The notes: generated from the sequence alone by a model not told the origin. Positions 54,412 to 63,808 are shown, counted from the stretch's first letter. The stretch: 64,000 nt of DNA from Agrobacterium larrymoorei (GCF_030819275.1 NZ_JAUTBL010000001.1:953501-1017500), one strand, 5' to 3'. Translations and numbers: made by a program.

Positions 54412-55334
54412 CGACTTGCCTCTTCTGCGAGCGCGCCAAGGATGATCTTGCGTGCGTGTTCAGCATCGATGTTCTCGGCATAATGGGCATTGAAGCGATC
54501 GGCATGGGCGAGCCGCGCTTCCACGACCGTTCGCCCGCGCGTGAGACCGCCCCGCAGTTCGACATCGATGCGAGCCGCTTTCCATGTGACGCTCTCAGGA
54601 TCAACGACGGCAACCGCCGCGCAAGGATCGTAAAGCGCCATCGCGTCGCGTCCTCGGCTGACGGCAATGTTGATGAAGCCTTCCAGCATATCGGCCACCA
54701 GCGCCGCGTTCTTGCCGCCCGCTTGACGGATGGGCGCCACATCCGCGAGAGAGGCGGTGACTTTGCGGCAGAAGTCGAGATCGACCATGCGCAGCGGAAG
54801 CTCATGGGCAAGGACGATGGCCGCGGCTTCAGGATCGGCGAAGGCGTTGAATTCGGCAGAGGCCGTATGATTGCCAAGCGTGACGCCGCCGCCCATCCAG
54901 GTCAGTTCGGTGATGCGACCGGCAAGATCGGGTCGGGCGAGGCAGAGAGCCGCAATGTTGGTGAGAGGGCCAAGTGCGAGAATTTTCTTATCCCCTGCCC
55001 CATCCGCCAACCACCGGCAGAGGGCCTCGAAGGCATTCGACGCGGGCAGATCGCCCCATGCCGGAAGCGTTGCTCCCACCGTTGGTATACCCGTTTCACC
55101 CAGGATACGTTGCGCAGTCTCGATCTCCCCGAGCACGGGGCTTGCCCGTCCGGCATGGATCGGAAAGCGCCATGAGAAGGCCAAGGCCGCACCCGCGGCA
55201 TTGTTTTTTACCTGATCGAGCTGCGCATTGCCGAAGACCAGAGACACGCCATCGATGACCTGACCGGACGCTCTCACCACCAGAATGGCAGCGATATCGT
55301 CGAAACCCATATCGGTATCGATCCACACCCCCAT
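54408..55334 (-). CDS. Nucleoside hydrolase (IunH-like)
   Basis: Releases the base from a ribonucleoside. The 308-residue protein has the Ca-binding IU_nuc_hydro motif WIDTDMGFDDIAAIL at the N-terminus, plus GPLTNIAALCLARPDL, WMGGGVTLGNHTASAEFNAFADPEAA and YDPCAAVAVVDPE. The start complementary to 55332-55334 (MGVWIDTD) is 1 base after the ABC ATPase stop. It sits between the transporter genes and ade, which suggests an imported nucleoside is split in the cell. Confidence 0.93.
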   Translation of the reverse strand: MGVWIDTDMGFDDIAAILVVRASGQVIDGVSLVFGNAQLDQVKNNAAGAALAFSWRFPIHAGRASPVLGEIETAQRILGETGIPTVGATLPAWGDLPASNAFEALCRWLADGAGDKKILALGPLTNIAALCLARPDLAGRITELTWMGGGVTLGNHTASAEFNAFADPEAAAIVLAHELPLRMVDLDFCRKVTASLADVAPIRQAGGKNAALVADMLEGFINIAVSRGRDAMALYDPCAAVAVVDPESVTWKAARIDVELRGGLTRGRTVVEARLAHADRFNAHYAENIDAEHARKIILGALAEEASR

Positions 55335-55335
55335 C

Positions 55336-56361
55336 TTAGTTGAACACCTGGAGAGATGCCGCCTTTTCGACGGGCAGATCGAAGGGCAGCGTGGCGCCGA
55401 TCTCATAGGACGGCAGGCTCGCATCCACCTCGGCCTTGATGGCGCCGAGCGTGCTGTCGAGCAGATATTCCCGTGTATTGCCCGCAAAAGACGTGCCGCG
55501 CACGGTCCCCTCGAAAGGACCTGAACCGAGGGTTACCATGCGCGGCCTCCATGCCAGTCCCGCCGTACTCGGAACCTGGCCAGAAAGCGTTATGCGTCCT
55601 GCCTCCGTCTTCAGCTCTGCACCTTCCAGACGGAAGATGTTTTCAAAGCCGACAAAGTCGGCGACGAAGGCGGAGACAGGCGCATTATAAATCTCTTCCG
55701 GCGTACCGATCTGCTCAATCGCACCGTTTTTCATCACAACTATGCGATCAGCCAGCGCCAAGGCTTCGACCTGATCATGGGTGACAAAGATCATCGTCAC
55801 ACCGGTCGCCTTCTGCACCCGCTGCAACTCGGTGCGCATCTCCAGCCGGAGCCGGGCGTCGAGGTTGGAGAGAGGCTCATCAAGCAGAAGAACCTTCGGG
55901 TCCATGACCATGGAGCGCGCAAGCGCCACGCGCTGCTGCTGGCCGCCCGAAAGTTCTGCGGGCTTGCGCGAGGCGAAGGTGGAGAGACCGACGGATTTAA
56001 GACCGGACGCCACTTTTGCATCGAGCTCTGTGCCGGTTATGCCCTTGAGCCGCAGACCGAAGGCAACGTTCTCATAAACTGTCAGATGCGGAAAAAGCGC
56101 ATAGGACTGGAAGACGAGACCAACGGCACGCTTGTTGGCGGAGACACGGGTGATATCGGCACCATCCAGATCGATACGGCCGCCTGCAATCGGCATCAAC
56201 CCCGCAATCGCACGCATCGTCGTGGTCTTGCCGCAGCCGGACGGTCCAAGCAGCGCGAGAAGCTCGCCTTTACGGATATCGAGGTTGAGCTTGTCGACGG
56301 CCATGGTGGCACCATAGGCGAGCGAAAGATTTTGAAGAGACAGATACTGAGCGTCAGACAT
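55336..56361 (-). CDS. ABC transporter ATP-binding protein (PotA/FbpC-like)
   Basis: A 341-residue ATPase with Walker A GPSGCGKTT, Q-loop, signature LSGGQQQR, Walker B VLLLDEPLSNLD and H-loop FVTHDQ, followed by a C-terminal TOBE domain (about 265-335). The TOBE layout matches polyamine, iron and thiamine importers. It starts at MSDAQYLSLQNL, overlapping the second permease gene by 8 bases. Confidence 0.94.
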   Translation of the reverse strand: MSDAQYLSLQNLSLAYGATMAVDKLNLDIRKGELLALLGPSGCGKTTTMRAIAGLMPIAGGRIDLDGADITRVSANKRAVGLVFQSYALFPHLTVYENVAFGLRLKGITGTELDAKVASGLKSVGLSTFASRKPAELSGGQQQRVALARSMVMDPKVLLLDEPLSNLDARLRLEMRTELQRVQKATGVTMIFVTHDQVEALALADRIVVMKNGAIEQIGTPEEIYNAPVSAFVADFVGFENIFRLEGAELKTEAGRITLSGQVPSTAGLAWRPRMVTLGSGPFEGTVRGTSFAGNTREYLLDSTLGAIKAEVDASLPSYEIGATLPFDLPVEKAASLQVFN

Positions 56362-57133
56362 AGCGGGAGAACCCCAGGAAACGTTCGGCCAGGAAAACAA
56401 TGCCGATGGAAAGTAAAGCAAGAAGCGAGGACAGTGCGGCGACGGACGGATCGAAGACGATTTCCATATAGCCCAACATATCGATCGGCAGCGTGCGAAC
56501 ACCAGGGCCCGACAGGAAGAGCGAGACGGGCACCTGATTGAAGCTGGTGACGAAGCCGAGAATGAAGGCCGACAGGATGCCGCCGCGAATATTCGGCAAT
56601 ACGACCCGGAAGAAGGCGCCAAGCCGCGACGAGCCGAGCAGCACCGCCGCCTCTTCGATATCCGAGCGCAGATTGGTGAGGCTCGCCGAGACCACACGCA
56701 CCGCATAGGGCAGGATCAGCGCTGTATGCGCGAGGAAGAGTGCCAGCGTGATGCCGATGCCGAAGGGAACGACAAAGTAGCGGAGTAGCGCCAAACCGAC
56801 GATGATGCCGGGCACGATGATCGGTGCTGAAACAATGGTCCGGATCGTTTCGGAAAACGGCAGCTTGTAGCGCGACATCGCGTAAGCCGCCGGTATGCCC
56901 AGCAGCAGGGCTGCGAAGGTGCCGCCGATGGCAAGAAACATCGACATGGCGAAGCTGTCACGGAAGCTTTCCACCGTGAAGACCTTGGCGATCCATTTCA
57001 GCGAAAAGCCCTGTGGGGGGAAAGCGAGCGTGTCGCCGGCCGAAAATGAGGCGGCGACGATGATCAAAAACGGTCCGATCAGAAAGCCGATAACCAGCAT
57101 CAACGTTAGGGGAATGAAGAGATTGCGGGTCAT
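56354..57133 (-). CDS. ABC transporter permease (PotC-like)
   Basis: A 259-residue inner-membrane permease with about six helices and a BPD_transp_1 EAA loop (ASLTNLRSDIEEAAVLLGSSRLGAFFRVVLPNIRGGI). It overlaps the first permease gene by four bases (ATGA) and the ATPase gene by eight. Partner of the adjacent permease in a heterodimeric importer. Confidence 0.93.
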   Translation of the reverse strand: MTRNLFIPLTLMLVIGFLIGPFLIIVAASFSAGDTLAFPPQGFSLKWIAKVFTVESFRDSFAMSMFLAIGGTFAALLLGIPAAYAMSRYKLPFSETIRTIVSAPIIVPGIIVGLALLRYFVVPFGIGITLALFLAHTALILPYAVRVVSASLTNLRSDIEEAAVLLGSSRLGAFFRVVLPNIRGGILSAFILGFVTSFNQVPVSLFLSGPGVRTLPIDMLGYMEIVFDPSVAALSSLLALLSIGIVFLAERFLGFSRYV

Positions 57134-57957
57134 TTCCTGTTCCTTGCCGTTGCGATGCGCTTGAGCAGGATATTGGCCGCAAAGCTCATGACGATCAGAA
57201 TGAAGGCGATGACGCTCGCGGCAACGAAATTGTTGGAGACCGTCACCTGCTGATAGAGCAGTGTTTCCAGCATCAGCACCTTCGAGCCACCGAGAATGGC
57301 GGGCGTGATATAAGCGGTGAGCGAGCCGGTGAAGACCAGCGTGCCGCCGACAACGAGGCCTTCCTTCGTCAGGGGAATGATGACCTTCCAGAAGACCTGG
57401 AACCAGTTAGCACCGAGAACCCGCGAGGCGGCCACCACATCGCGCGGCATGTTTTCCAGCGCGCTGATCAGCGAAATGATCATCAAGGGCAGGAAGAGCT
57501 GCAAAAGGCCGATAAAAACGGCTGTTTCGCTGAAGAGGATGCGGATCGGGCTATCCGTCAGCCCAAGAAACGTCAGCGCTTCATTAACGATACCGGTACG
57601 GCCCAGAATGACGATCCAGGCATAGGTGCGCGCCACCGGCGAAATCATCAGCGGCAGGATGACCAGATTGATCATGTGCCCCTTGGAGCCCGGCGGTAGA
57701 CTGACGATGGCGAAGGCTGCGGCGTAACCGATGACGGCGGAAACGACCGTGACGAGCGCACCGAGCTTCAGCGTGCGCAAAAACACCGCCTGGTTCAGCG
57801 GGTCGGAAAAGAAGGTCGTGTAAGCCTGCAGCGTCCACCCGTCGGCGGTGCGAAAGCCTTCCGAGAGGAGGATGAAGACCGGCACGAGAAAGACCGCCGC
57901 CGCGAAGATTGCGGCGGGCAAGGCGAGCGCCAGAGCCTCGGTCCGATTTTGAAACAT
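57130..57957 (-). CDS. ABC transporter permease (PotB-like)
   Basis: A 275-residue permease with about six helices and the EAA loop NMPRDVVAASRVLGANWFQVFWKVIIPLTKEG. It follows the binding-protein gene after 86 bases that hold a strong hairpin, and overlaps the second permease gene by four bases. Confidence 0.93.
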   Translation of the reverse strand: MFQNRTEALALALPAAIFAAAVFLVPVFILLSEGFRTADGWTLQAYTTFFSDPLNQAVFLRTLKLGALVTVVSAVIGYAAAFAIVSLPPGSKGHMINLVILPLMISPVARTYAWIVILGRTGIVNEALTFLGLTDSPIRILFSETAVFIGLLQLFLPLMIISLISALENMPRDVVAASRVLGANWFQVFWKVIIPLTKEGLVVGGTLVFTGSLTAYITPAILGGSKVLMLETLLYQQVTVSNNFVAASVIAFILIVMSFAANILLKRIATARNRK

Positions 57958-57998
57958 GGCGGTCTATCCTTCGAAAGGCTGGTCCATCACAGATGCGA

Positions 57999-58031
57999 CG
58001 TCATCCTCGACGGTTGGGTTCGAGGATGACG
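57999..58031 (-). promoter_or_regulatory. Intercistronic hairpin after the binding-protein gene
   Basis: CGTCATCCTCGA and TCGAGGATGACG: a perfect 12-base stem with a 9-base loop, 12 bases beyond the binding-protein stop and before the first permease. No T run. Such hairpins usually protect the upstream mRNA, so that more binding protein than permease is made (compare malE-malF). Confidence 0.75.
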
Positions 58032-58043
58032 CTGGACGCAAGG

Positions 58044-59066
58044 TTACTGCCCAACCTTGGCGTTCCATTCCGATAGCCACTTGTCGCGGTTGTCGAGCGC
58101 GACAGCGGACGGGATGAGCTGCAGGCTCTTCACGGTTTCTTCGCCATAGGTGATGTTGTTCGCCACCTGTTCGGAAACCTTCACCTCCTTGTTGGTGGGG
58201 CTATCCACCAGCTTATCGGCAAGCGCCTTCTGAACATCGGTCGAGAGCCAGAAATCCATGAATTGAAGTGCGAGATCCTCGTTTTTCGTCCCCTTCGGGA
58301 CGACAAGCACGTTCATGCCGCCGGTCTGGCCTTCCTTGGGTGTCGCCCATGCGAGCGGCAGATCGAGCTTGGTGAAAGGCGCCCAGGAGAAGCGACCGAT
58401 GGGTGCGGCCCAGATTTCTTCCTGCTGCATCAGCTGCACCAGCTGCGAGGACTTCACATAGAAGGTGACGATATCGTCCTTCTTGGCACCGACAGCCGCG
58501 ATCGGAGCAGCGAGATCAGGCGTATCCTTGCCCATCGCCTTGCCGAGCATGTAGAGCGCCGGAGGACCCTGGTTCGTAGTGACGTTCGGGAAAGCGATGT
58601 GATCGACGATACCGTCCTTCAGGAGATCGCCCCAGCTGTCGATCTTCATCTTGTCGGTTCGATAGACAATAGACGTCGCATAGAGGTTGACGCCAACGCT
58701 CATACCGTCGCCATTCGGATCCTTGGCAATGTCGTAGAGCTTCTCGATATTCGGCACCTTGGCCGTATCGATCTTCTGGATCAGGTCCTTGCGGGCGGCG
58801 GAAAGCGCATCCGCCATGGAGACAATCGCAAGATCGACAACCGGGTTGGCCTTGTTGGCCTCCATCTTCGCCAGGCGCTCAACGCTGTTGCCGGTTTCGA
58901 CAACCAGCTTGCAGCCGCATTTCTGCTCGAAGGGGGTGTAGACGAGCTCCCTGAACTCGTCCTGCGCGAAGGCATAGACAGAGATCGTCAGGGTCTTGTC
59001 CTGGGCCTGTGCGGCCCCGAACGACAGCATCAGCGCCGTGCTAGATGCCAGAATGATCTTTTTCAT
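58044..59066 (-). CDS. ABC transporter periplasmic binding protein
   Basis: A 340-residue secreted protein with a Sec signal (KKIILASSTALMLSFGAAQAQ, cleavage near 21) and the fold of the PotD/FbpA-type class (LTISVYAFAQDEFRELVYTPFEQKCGCKLVVETGN; GVNLYATSIVYRTDKM). It contains a CGC pair near residue 50. The substrate is unknown; the operon suggests a purine nucleoside or related compound. It overlaps the lacI stop by four bases. Confidence 0.88.
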   Translation of the reverse strand: MKKIILASSTALMLSFGAAQAQDKTLTISVYAFAQDEFRELVYTPFEQKCGCKLVVETGNSVERLAKMEANKANPVVDLAIVSMADALSAARKDLIQKIDTAKVPNIEKLYDIAKDPNGDGMSVGVNLYATSIVYRTDKMKIDSWGDLLKDGIVDHIAFPNVTTNQGPPALYMLGKAMGKDTPDLAAPIAAVGAKKDDIVTFYVKSSQLVQLMQQEEIWAAPIGRFSWAPFTKLDLPLAWATPKEGQTGGMNVLVVPKGTKNEDLALQFMDFWLSTDVQKALADKLVDSPTNKEVKVSEQVANNITYGEETVKSLQLIPSAVALDNRDKWLSEWNAKVGQ

Positions 59067-60130
59067 GGTGTGTGTTCTCCAGCTGTGAGGGTTTTTTCTT
59101 CAGTCTGCTTCTTATTGTTGGCGGCAGAGGAGCGACGAGTAACGAGCTCCATAGCCACTTTGGAAACATCCGCGACCACGCCGCCCGCTGCGGGCCGGTT
59201 GGCAGGGTCTTCGTCATCGATTGTGCGAACGAGAGCGGTTACCGCGACTTCCGCGATGCGTGCCATATCCATGCGAATGGTGGTGAGCGAGGGCGTGACC
59301 ACGGACGCCCAGATGAGGTCGTCAAAGCCGGTGACACTGGCCTCATCCGGCACGGCAATCCCCTCGTCCTGAAGTTCGGTCAGAACCCGTAAGGCATGCA
59401 GATCGGATGCAGCGGCAAAGGCGGTGAACCCCTGGCGCACCTTGTCCGCCACACCGAGCCGGCAGCCCTCGCCATGTTGCTGTTCAAGCGACGCGATCCA
59501 CAGCGTCTCCGTCCGGGCGGATGCGGTCAATCCGGCACGAATGCCACCGACGCGATCGTTCTGGACATTGGAATCCTGGTTTCTGGCAATGATGACGACA
59601 TTGCTGTGTCCGAGCCCGGCGAGATGCCGACCGATCTGCATTCCACCATCCCAGTGGTCGGCGGCCACTGTATTGCCAGGTGTCGAGGGGGAATCGATCA
59701 CCGCGACCGGGCAATCCACATCGGCAATCCGGGTTCCGCGGCGAGGGACGACGACCATGCCCTCGACGCCGCGTTCGACGAGCCGGGTGATCGCCTCGGT
59801 CTGCTTGGCAACCTCGCCATGAGAGTCGGCGATCAGAACGCCATAGCCGGCATCAGCCGCAGCCTTCTCGATGGCTTGAGCAATTTGAGGAAAGAGCGGA
59901 TTGCCGATATCTGGAAGCACGAGCCCCAGCACACCACTGCGCCCCGTGCGAAGAGCGCGGGCAGCAGGACTGGGCACGTAACCAAGCTCCGCCGCCATCT
60001 TGCGAATGCGGTCACTAAGCTCCGCCGAAACACGTCCCTTGCCGGAAAGCGCGTTCGATACCGTCGCACTCGATACGCCGAGCGCGGCAGCAATTCCATG
60101 CAGATTTGCGGCAGGCTTTTGCAAAGCCAT
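59063..60130 (-). CDS. LacI family transcriptional regulator
   Basis: A 355-residue repressor: HTH at about 9-55 (LHGIAAALGVSSATVSNALSGKGRVSAELSDRIRKMAAELGYVPSPAARALRTG) and a periplasmic-binding-protein-like sensor domain (about 65-330, VLGLVLPDIGNPLFPQIAQAIEKAAADAGYGVLIADSHG). It is the first gene of the transporter/salvage operon, directly downstream of a perfect palindrome, so it probably represses itself and all six genes after it. Its inducer is expected to be the imported nucleoside or a purine base. Confidence 0.94.
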   Translation of the reverse strand: MALQKPAANLHGIAAALGVSSATVSNALSGKGRVSAELSDRIRKMAAELGYVPSPAARALRTGRSGVLGLVLPDIGNPLFPQIAQAIEKAAADAGYGVLIADSHGEVAKQTEAITRLVERGVEGMVVVPRRGTRIADVDCPVAVIDSPSTPGNTVAADHWDGGMQIGRHLAGLGHSNVVIIARNQDSNVQNDRVGGIRAGLTASARTETLWIASLEQQHGEGCRLGVADKVRQGFTAFAAASDLHALRVLTELQDEGIAVPDEASVTGFDDLIWASVVTPSLTTIRMDMARIAEVAVTALVRTIDDEDPANRPAAGGVVADVSKVAMELVTRRSSAANNKKQTEEKTLTAGEHTP

Positions 60131-60144
60131 GATTCAACGCCCTT

Positions 60145-60160
60145 GCTTAAACGTTTAACC
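60145..60160. promoter_or_regulatory. LacI-type operator of the purine/ABC operon
   Basis: TTAAACGTTTAA (60147-60158) is a perfect 12-base palindrome with the central CG typical of LacI-family operators; including flanks it reads GCTTAAACGTTTAACC. It lies 17 bases before the regulator start. Confidence 0.8.
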
Positions 60161-60416
60161 AAGCTAGTCGAAACTTTCCTCGATGTCGAGTCGTACCTGT
60201 CGTTTTTCATGTTTTGAACTGTGTGAGAGATCCTCGACGATCTTGGACAGTTCGACCCGTTGGTCCTCTGCCGGGCATGCCGGCCCTGTTTGACCACTGG
60301 AAACGCCAGGATCATTCTACAAAATTGATCAACAATAAAATCTTTTGGCTGTGGCTCGGGCAAACGCATTGCTACGTTTGACCTATCCGGGGAACAAGCG
60401 CTGAAAGGTGGAAACG

Positions 60417-60938
60417 ATGACAGCGACAGTGACTTACATTCACGAGGAGCGGGAGAAGATCGCCCTTGAAGCCGCGGAGTTGAAAACGGCCATGCGCCAG
60501 GTGGCAGGCGGCGTCAGCATCATCACGGCTGGCCACGGTGCCCATCGCACGGGTGCGACCGTCACGTCCGCCACGGCGCTATCGATGGAGCCGCCGACGA
60601 TGATCGTCAATATCAACCGATCGTCTTCGACATGGCCGGTCATCGCGCGCTTCAACCACTTCTGCGTCAACATCCTGTCCGGTGAACAGCAAGAGGTGGC
60701 GTCCCGCTTTGCCGGCATTGGCGGACTGAAGGGGGCAGAGCGCTATGAAGGGGCCGACTGGTTCGAACTGGAAAGCGGCGCTTCTGGCTTACACGGCGCG
60801 CTCGCGGTCATCGACTGTGCGGTCGAGGATGTCATGGAGCGTCACACACACGCCATCGTCATCGGCCGGGTGCTCTCCGTCACCCATGGCCAAGGACGAC
60901 CGCTTCTCTATCACGCCGGACAATATCTTCAGGTCTAG
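60417..60938 (+). CDS. Flavin reductase-like domain protein
   Basis: A 173-residue protein of the flavin reductase (FMN-binding split-barrel, HpaC-like) family. Segments: LKTAMRQVAGGVSIITAGHGAHRTGATVTSATALSMEPPTMIVNINRSSSTWPVI, NHFCVNILSGEQQEVASRFAG, and CAVEDVMERHTHAIVIGRVLSV. Such proteins supply reduced flavin to two-component monooxygenases; no oxygenase gene is visible here. It starts at 60417 after AAAGGTGG and is convergent with the Rrf2 regulator. Confidence 0.9.
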   Translation: MTATVTYIHEEREKIALEAAELKTAMRQVAGGVSIITAGHGAHRTGATVTSATALSMEPPTMIVNINRSSSTWPVIARFNHFCVNILSGEQQEVASRFAGIGGLKGAERYEGADWFELESGASGLHGALAVIDCAVEDVMERHTHAIVIGRVLSVTHGQGRPLLYHAGQYLQV

Positions 60939-60966
60939 TGTGACCGGGTTTGGCAGAGCAGGCGCA

Positions 60967-61410
60967 TCAAGCGGTCTTGTTCACCTGCTCCTCGCCGGTA
61001 TTGGCCGCAAACTGCTCAAGCGTCATCGTGTCGAGGACGGCTGCCATGGCATCCCGGACATCCGTCATCGACCGGCGCACCTGACAGGCTGCCGGATCGG
61101 AACAGTCCTCACAGGCTTCGAAGGCGGTACGGCTGGCGCAACGAATAGGGGCGAGCGGTCCGTCGAGTGCGCGGATGACCTGACCGATGTAAATATCGGA
61201 TGCCGGTTTCGACAGCGCATAGCCGCCGCCCGGCCCTTTCTTGGAACGCAGCATGCCTTCATTGCGAAGCTCCAGCAAAATCGCGTCGAGAAACTTCTTC
61301 GGGATATTGTTGCGTGCGGCGATGTCGCTGACGAAGGCAGTCTGTCCCGTGTCGAGGCTCGCAAGATCGATCAAGGCTTTGAGACCGTATTTCCCTTTTT
61401 TCGTCAGCAT
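60967..61410 (-). CDS. Rrf2 family transcriptional regulator
   Basis: A 147-residue regulator: winged helix at 1-75 (MLTKKGKYGLKALIDLASL..FVSDIAARNNIPKKFLDAILLELRNEGMLRSKKGPGGGYALSKPA). The C-terminal region has Cys 91, 100, 103 and 109. IscR-type members bind a 2Fe-2S cluster with three cysteines in this region, so cluster or metal sensing is possible. The target is unknown; the downstream convergent flavin reductase gene is one candidate. Confidence 0.9.
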   Translation of the reverse strand: MLTKKGKYGLKALIDLASLDTGQTAFVSDIAARNNIPKKFLDAILLELRNEGMLRSKKGPGGGYALSKPASDIYIGQVIRALDGPLAPIRCASRTAFEACEDCSDPAACQVRRSMTDVRDAMAAVLDTMTLEQFAANTGEEQVNKTA

Positions 61411-61499
61411 CGGCGTCTTTCACATCCAGTAGGTCGCGTTTCGTCACCCGACATACGTTGCGGCACATGAACTTTCAATGAATTCCATGAAAATTATCG

Positions 61500-61533
61500 A
61501 ATAGAACCTCTCCAATGATGGAGAGGTTCTATT
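61500..61533 (-). terminator. Terminator after the TPR protein gene
   Basis: ATAGAACCTCTCC and GGAGAGGTTCTAT: a perfect 13-base stem with a 6-base loop, 14 bases past the TPR gene stop. On the minus strand it is followed by TTCGATAATTTTC. Confidence 0.75.
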
Positions 61534-61546
61534 GGAGATAGATTGC

Positions 61547-63808
61547 TTAGCCGCCCTGCGGGCCGCGGCTCGGCCGGGCATTTTGTACAGCTGCAAGGCC
61601 CCGGATCGCATCCGCATTGCCCGTTGCAGCAGAGGCCTCGAAGACCTGTACCGCTTCGCCGTAACGCTTCATATTGAGATAGGCGTAGCCGCGGATCACC
61701 ATGAGATCAATGCGCTCCGTGGCATATCTCGCCCGCTGGTCCAGGAGGATGAGCGCTTCTTCATAATGCTTGCTCTCATAGGCTGCCAACGCACGGTCCG
61801 TCAGGATCGCCACTTGAAGCTCGGTCGCCTTCTGCCGGTCCATGGACGACTTCGTCGCAGAAACGGCGGCATTGTCCGTCAACCCCATGCGAAGATAGGC
61901 GAGGCTCTGACCATAGGCCGCATCGCTGCGAACCGACGGCTCGCCAACCTTGAGAGCAGCGGAGAAAGCTTTCACCGCTTCGGCTGGCCGGTTGGCCTCC
62001 ATCAGGCACCAGCCCTGCTGAAGTGCATCCTGCGCAGAAAGCGATTCCGGATTGAGGTTCGCAGAGCAACGTCCGGACTGGCGTGCACCCCGAACGGCGC
62101 GCGCTTGGCGCGGCGGCGAAGGCTCGTAAGCGACCGCAGTCGCTTGCGGCGAGACCATGCGCGGCGCAGTCGCCACTGCACGAGATTGGGGCTGCGCGGG
62201 CGCAGGTGCCGTCACTGCGGGTGCGGCGGCGACAGCGCTTGATTGAGCCACAGGCCGGCCGACTTCCATGATGCGCTGCGATTGGGAACCCCATTGGCGC
62301 TGGAGACGACGAACCTCCGCGAGATTATTGAGGTCCTGGTAGGTCAGCGCCAGACCATAGGCTGATGGCTCATCCTCCGGCTTCCACTGCAATGCGGTGG
62401 AAAACCATTGCTGCGCCATCTGCGGCTGCTGGAAGGCGCGCGAATACCAGCCAAATTCCTGCGCCGTTGCTGCGTCCTTTTGTGCAACGGTTTCCGTTGC
62501 AATGCGCTGGAGAACGTCGGGATCCAGTGCGACAGGCGGATCGAGCGCCAGAAGGTTGGCTGCAGCGGCAAGATAGGTTGCGTGCGCGCCATCCGAAGAG
62601 CCACGCCACTTGAACATGATCTCTTCGGCCTCGCGGGGTTCTCCGCGCGCCACGAGCGCCAGCGCCAAGCCCTCAGATGCGGAGGCGGAATCCTCCACCT
62701 CCCTTGCGCGGCGGAACCACTTTTCCGCATCGTCCATCTTCTCACGCTCGACATTATACCAGCCGAGCAGGAGCGCGTCGCTTGCGAGCTTGTTGGTTTC
62801 CGCCAGCCGTTCCATTCGGGAGAGATAGGCAGGCGGTACATTGACCTTGGGGTCTTCTCCCGCCTTCGCCACGAATTGCCGCGCAAGATCGTCCTTGACG
62901 GGCTCAAACTCGAGCTGGCCATCCGGCCCAGGTTTTTCGCGCGACAGAAGGTCTTCCATCATGTCGAGCGGCAGAAGCGCGGAGGCCTTTTGCACGGTTG
63001 CGAGACGTTCAGCCGGATTTTGGCAGTTGCTCAGCACATAGCCATAGGCATCGCGCGCGCGCTCCGGTTTTTCCGTGCGAGCGAAGGCCTCAGCCACTCG
63101 CCACAGAACATCGACTTCGCTGCAGGTCAGCAGGCTTGGATTTTCAGCCGCCAAGCCGATCACGGCATTATATTGTTTCAGATCGGAGGCGTTCACAAGA
63201 CGCTGGCGCGCCTCAGCGAGACCCAGCATTTCGGTGAGATTATCGGGTGGCTGCCATCCGGCTTCCGCAGCCTGGCGGTCGGCGATTGCCTTGCGCGCTT
63301 CCGAATAGCGACCAGCGGCATAAAGTTGCCAGATCCCCTCCAATTGCGGATCGCCGGTGGGCGCGGCAGCAGCAGGGTCGGCAGGCGGTGTCCAATTCGG
63401 GTAGAGCGCTTTCAGGCGCGCGATTTCGGCCTGGAGACGCGCGGTATCGCCGCGTGCGGCGAAATAGCGAAGCGCGCTTTCGTCGACCGCTGGTGGTACA
63501 TCGCGGGCACCTGGCTGTGTAGGAGCTGGGTTTTGAGGCGCCTGCTGTGGAGTTCGCGGTGCTTGCGCAAGATCAGCCGAGGGAGCGGAGGAAGAACGCG
63601 GCTGTCTGTTCCCGAGAGAAAGCGGGCTAGCGCCCTTCTGCACTTCGGCATTGTTCATGCCGGCGGCAACAGCTTGTGTTCCAGCCGCTTGCATCGAGGC
63701 GGAATGAACGGCACTGATGTGACCTAGAAGCGCATCGCGCGACTGGAAGATGCCAGCGGCGCTCAATGCCAGGACGGCAGCGGACAGCAACAGTGGCTTC
63801 TTGTTCAT
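61547..63808 (-). CDS. Secreted TPR protein of a cellulose-type operon
   Basis: A 753-residue protein with an N-terminal signal/anchor (LLLSAAVLALSAAGIF), a Pro/Ala/Gln-rich linker (about 55-110), and many TPR-like helical repeats (about 115-500 and 600-745) separated by a second Pro/Ala-rich linker (about 515-580). No beta-barrel end is visible, unlike BcsC. The ATG complementary to 63806-63808 has AGGAG upstream and overlaps the stop of the preceding glycosyl hydrolase-type gene. This position fits the last gene of an Agrobacterium-type cellulose operon, but I have not confirmed the family. Confidence 0.7.
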   Translation of the reverse strand: MNKKPLLLSAAVLALSAAGIFQSRDALLGHISAVHSASMQAAGTQAVAAGMNNAEVQKGASPLSLGNRQPRSSSAPSADLAQAPRTPQQAPQNPAPTQPGARDVPPAVDESALRYFAARGDTARLQAEIARLKALYPNWTPPADPAAAAPTGDPQLEGIWQLYAAGRYSEARKAIADRQAAEAGWQPPDNLTEMLGLAEARQRLVNASDLKQYNAVIGLAAENPSLLTCSEVDVLWRVAEAFARTEKPERARDAYGYVLSNCQNPAERLATVQKASALLPLDMMEDLLSREKPGPDGQLEFEPVKDDLARQFVAKAGEDPKVNVPPAYLSRMERLAETNKLASDALLLGWYNVEREKMDDAEKWFRRAREVEDSASASEGLALALVARGEPREAEEIMFKWRGSSDGAHATYLAAAANLLALDPPVALDPDVLQRIATETVAQKDAATAQEFGWYSRAFQQPQMAQQWFSTALQWKPEDEPSAYGLALTYQDLNNLAEVRRLQRQWGSQSQRIMEVGRPVAQSSAVAAAPAVTAPAPAQPQSRAVATAPRMVSPQATAVAYEPSPPRQARAVRGARQSGRCSANLNPESLSAQDALQQGWCLMEANRPAEAVKAFSAALKVGEPSVRSDAAYGQSLAYLRMGLTDNAAVSATKSSMDRQKATELQVAILTDRALAAYESKHYEEALILLDQRARYATERIDLMVIRGYAYLNMKRYGEAVQVFEASAATGNADAIRGLAAVQNARPSRGPQGG

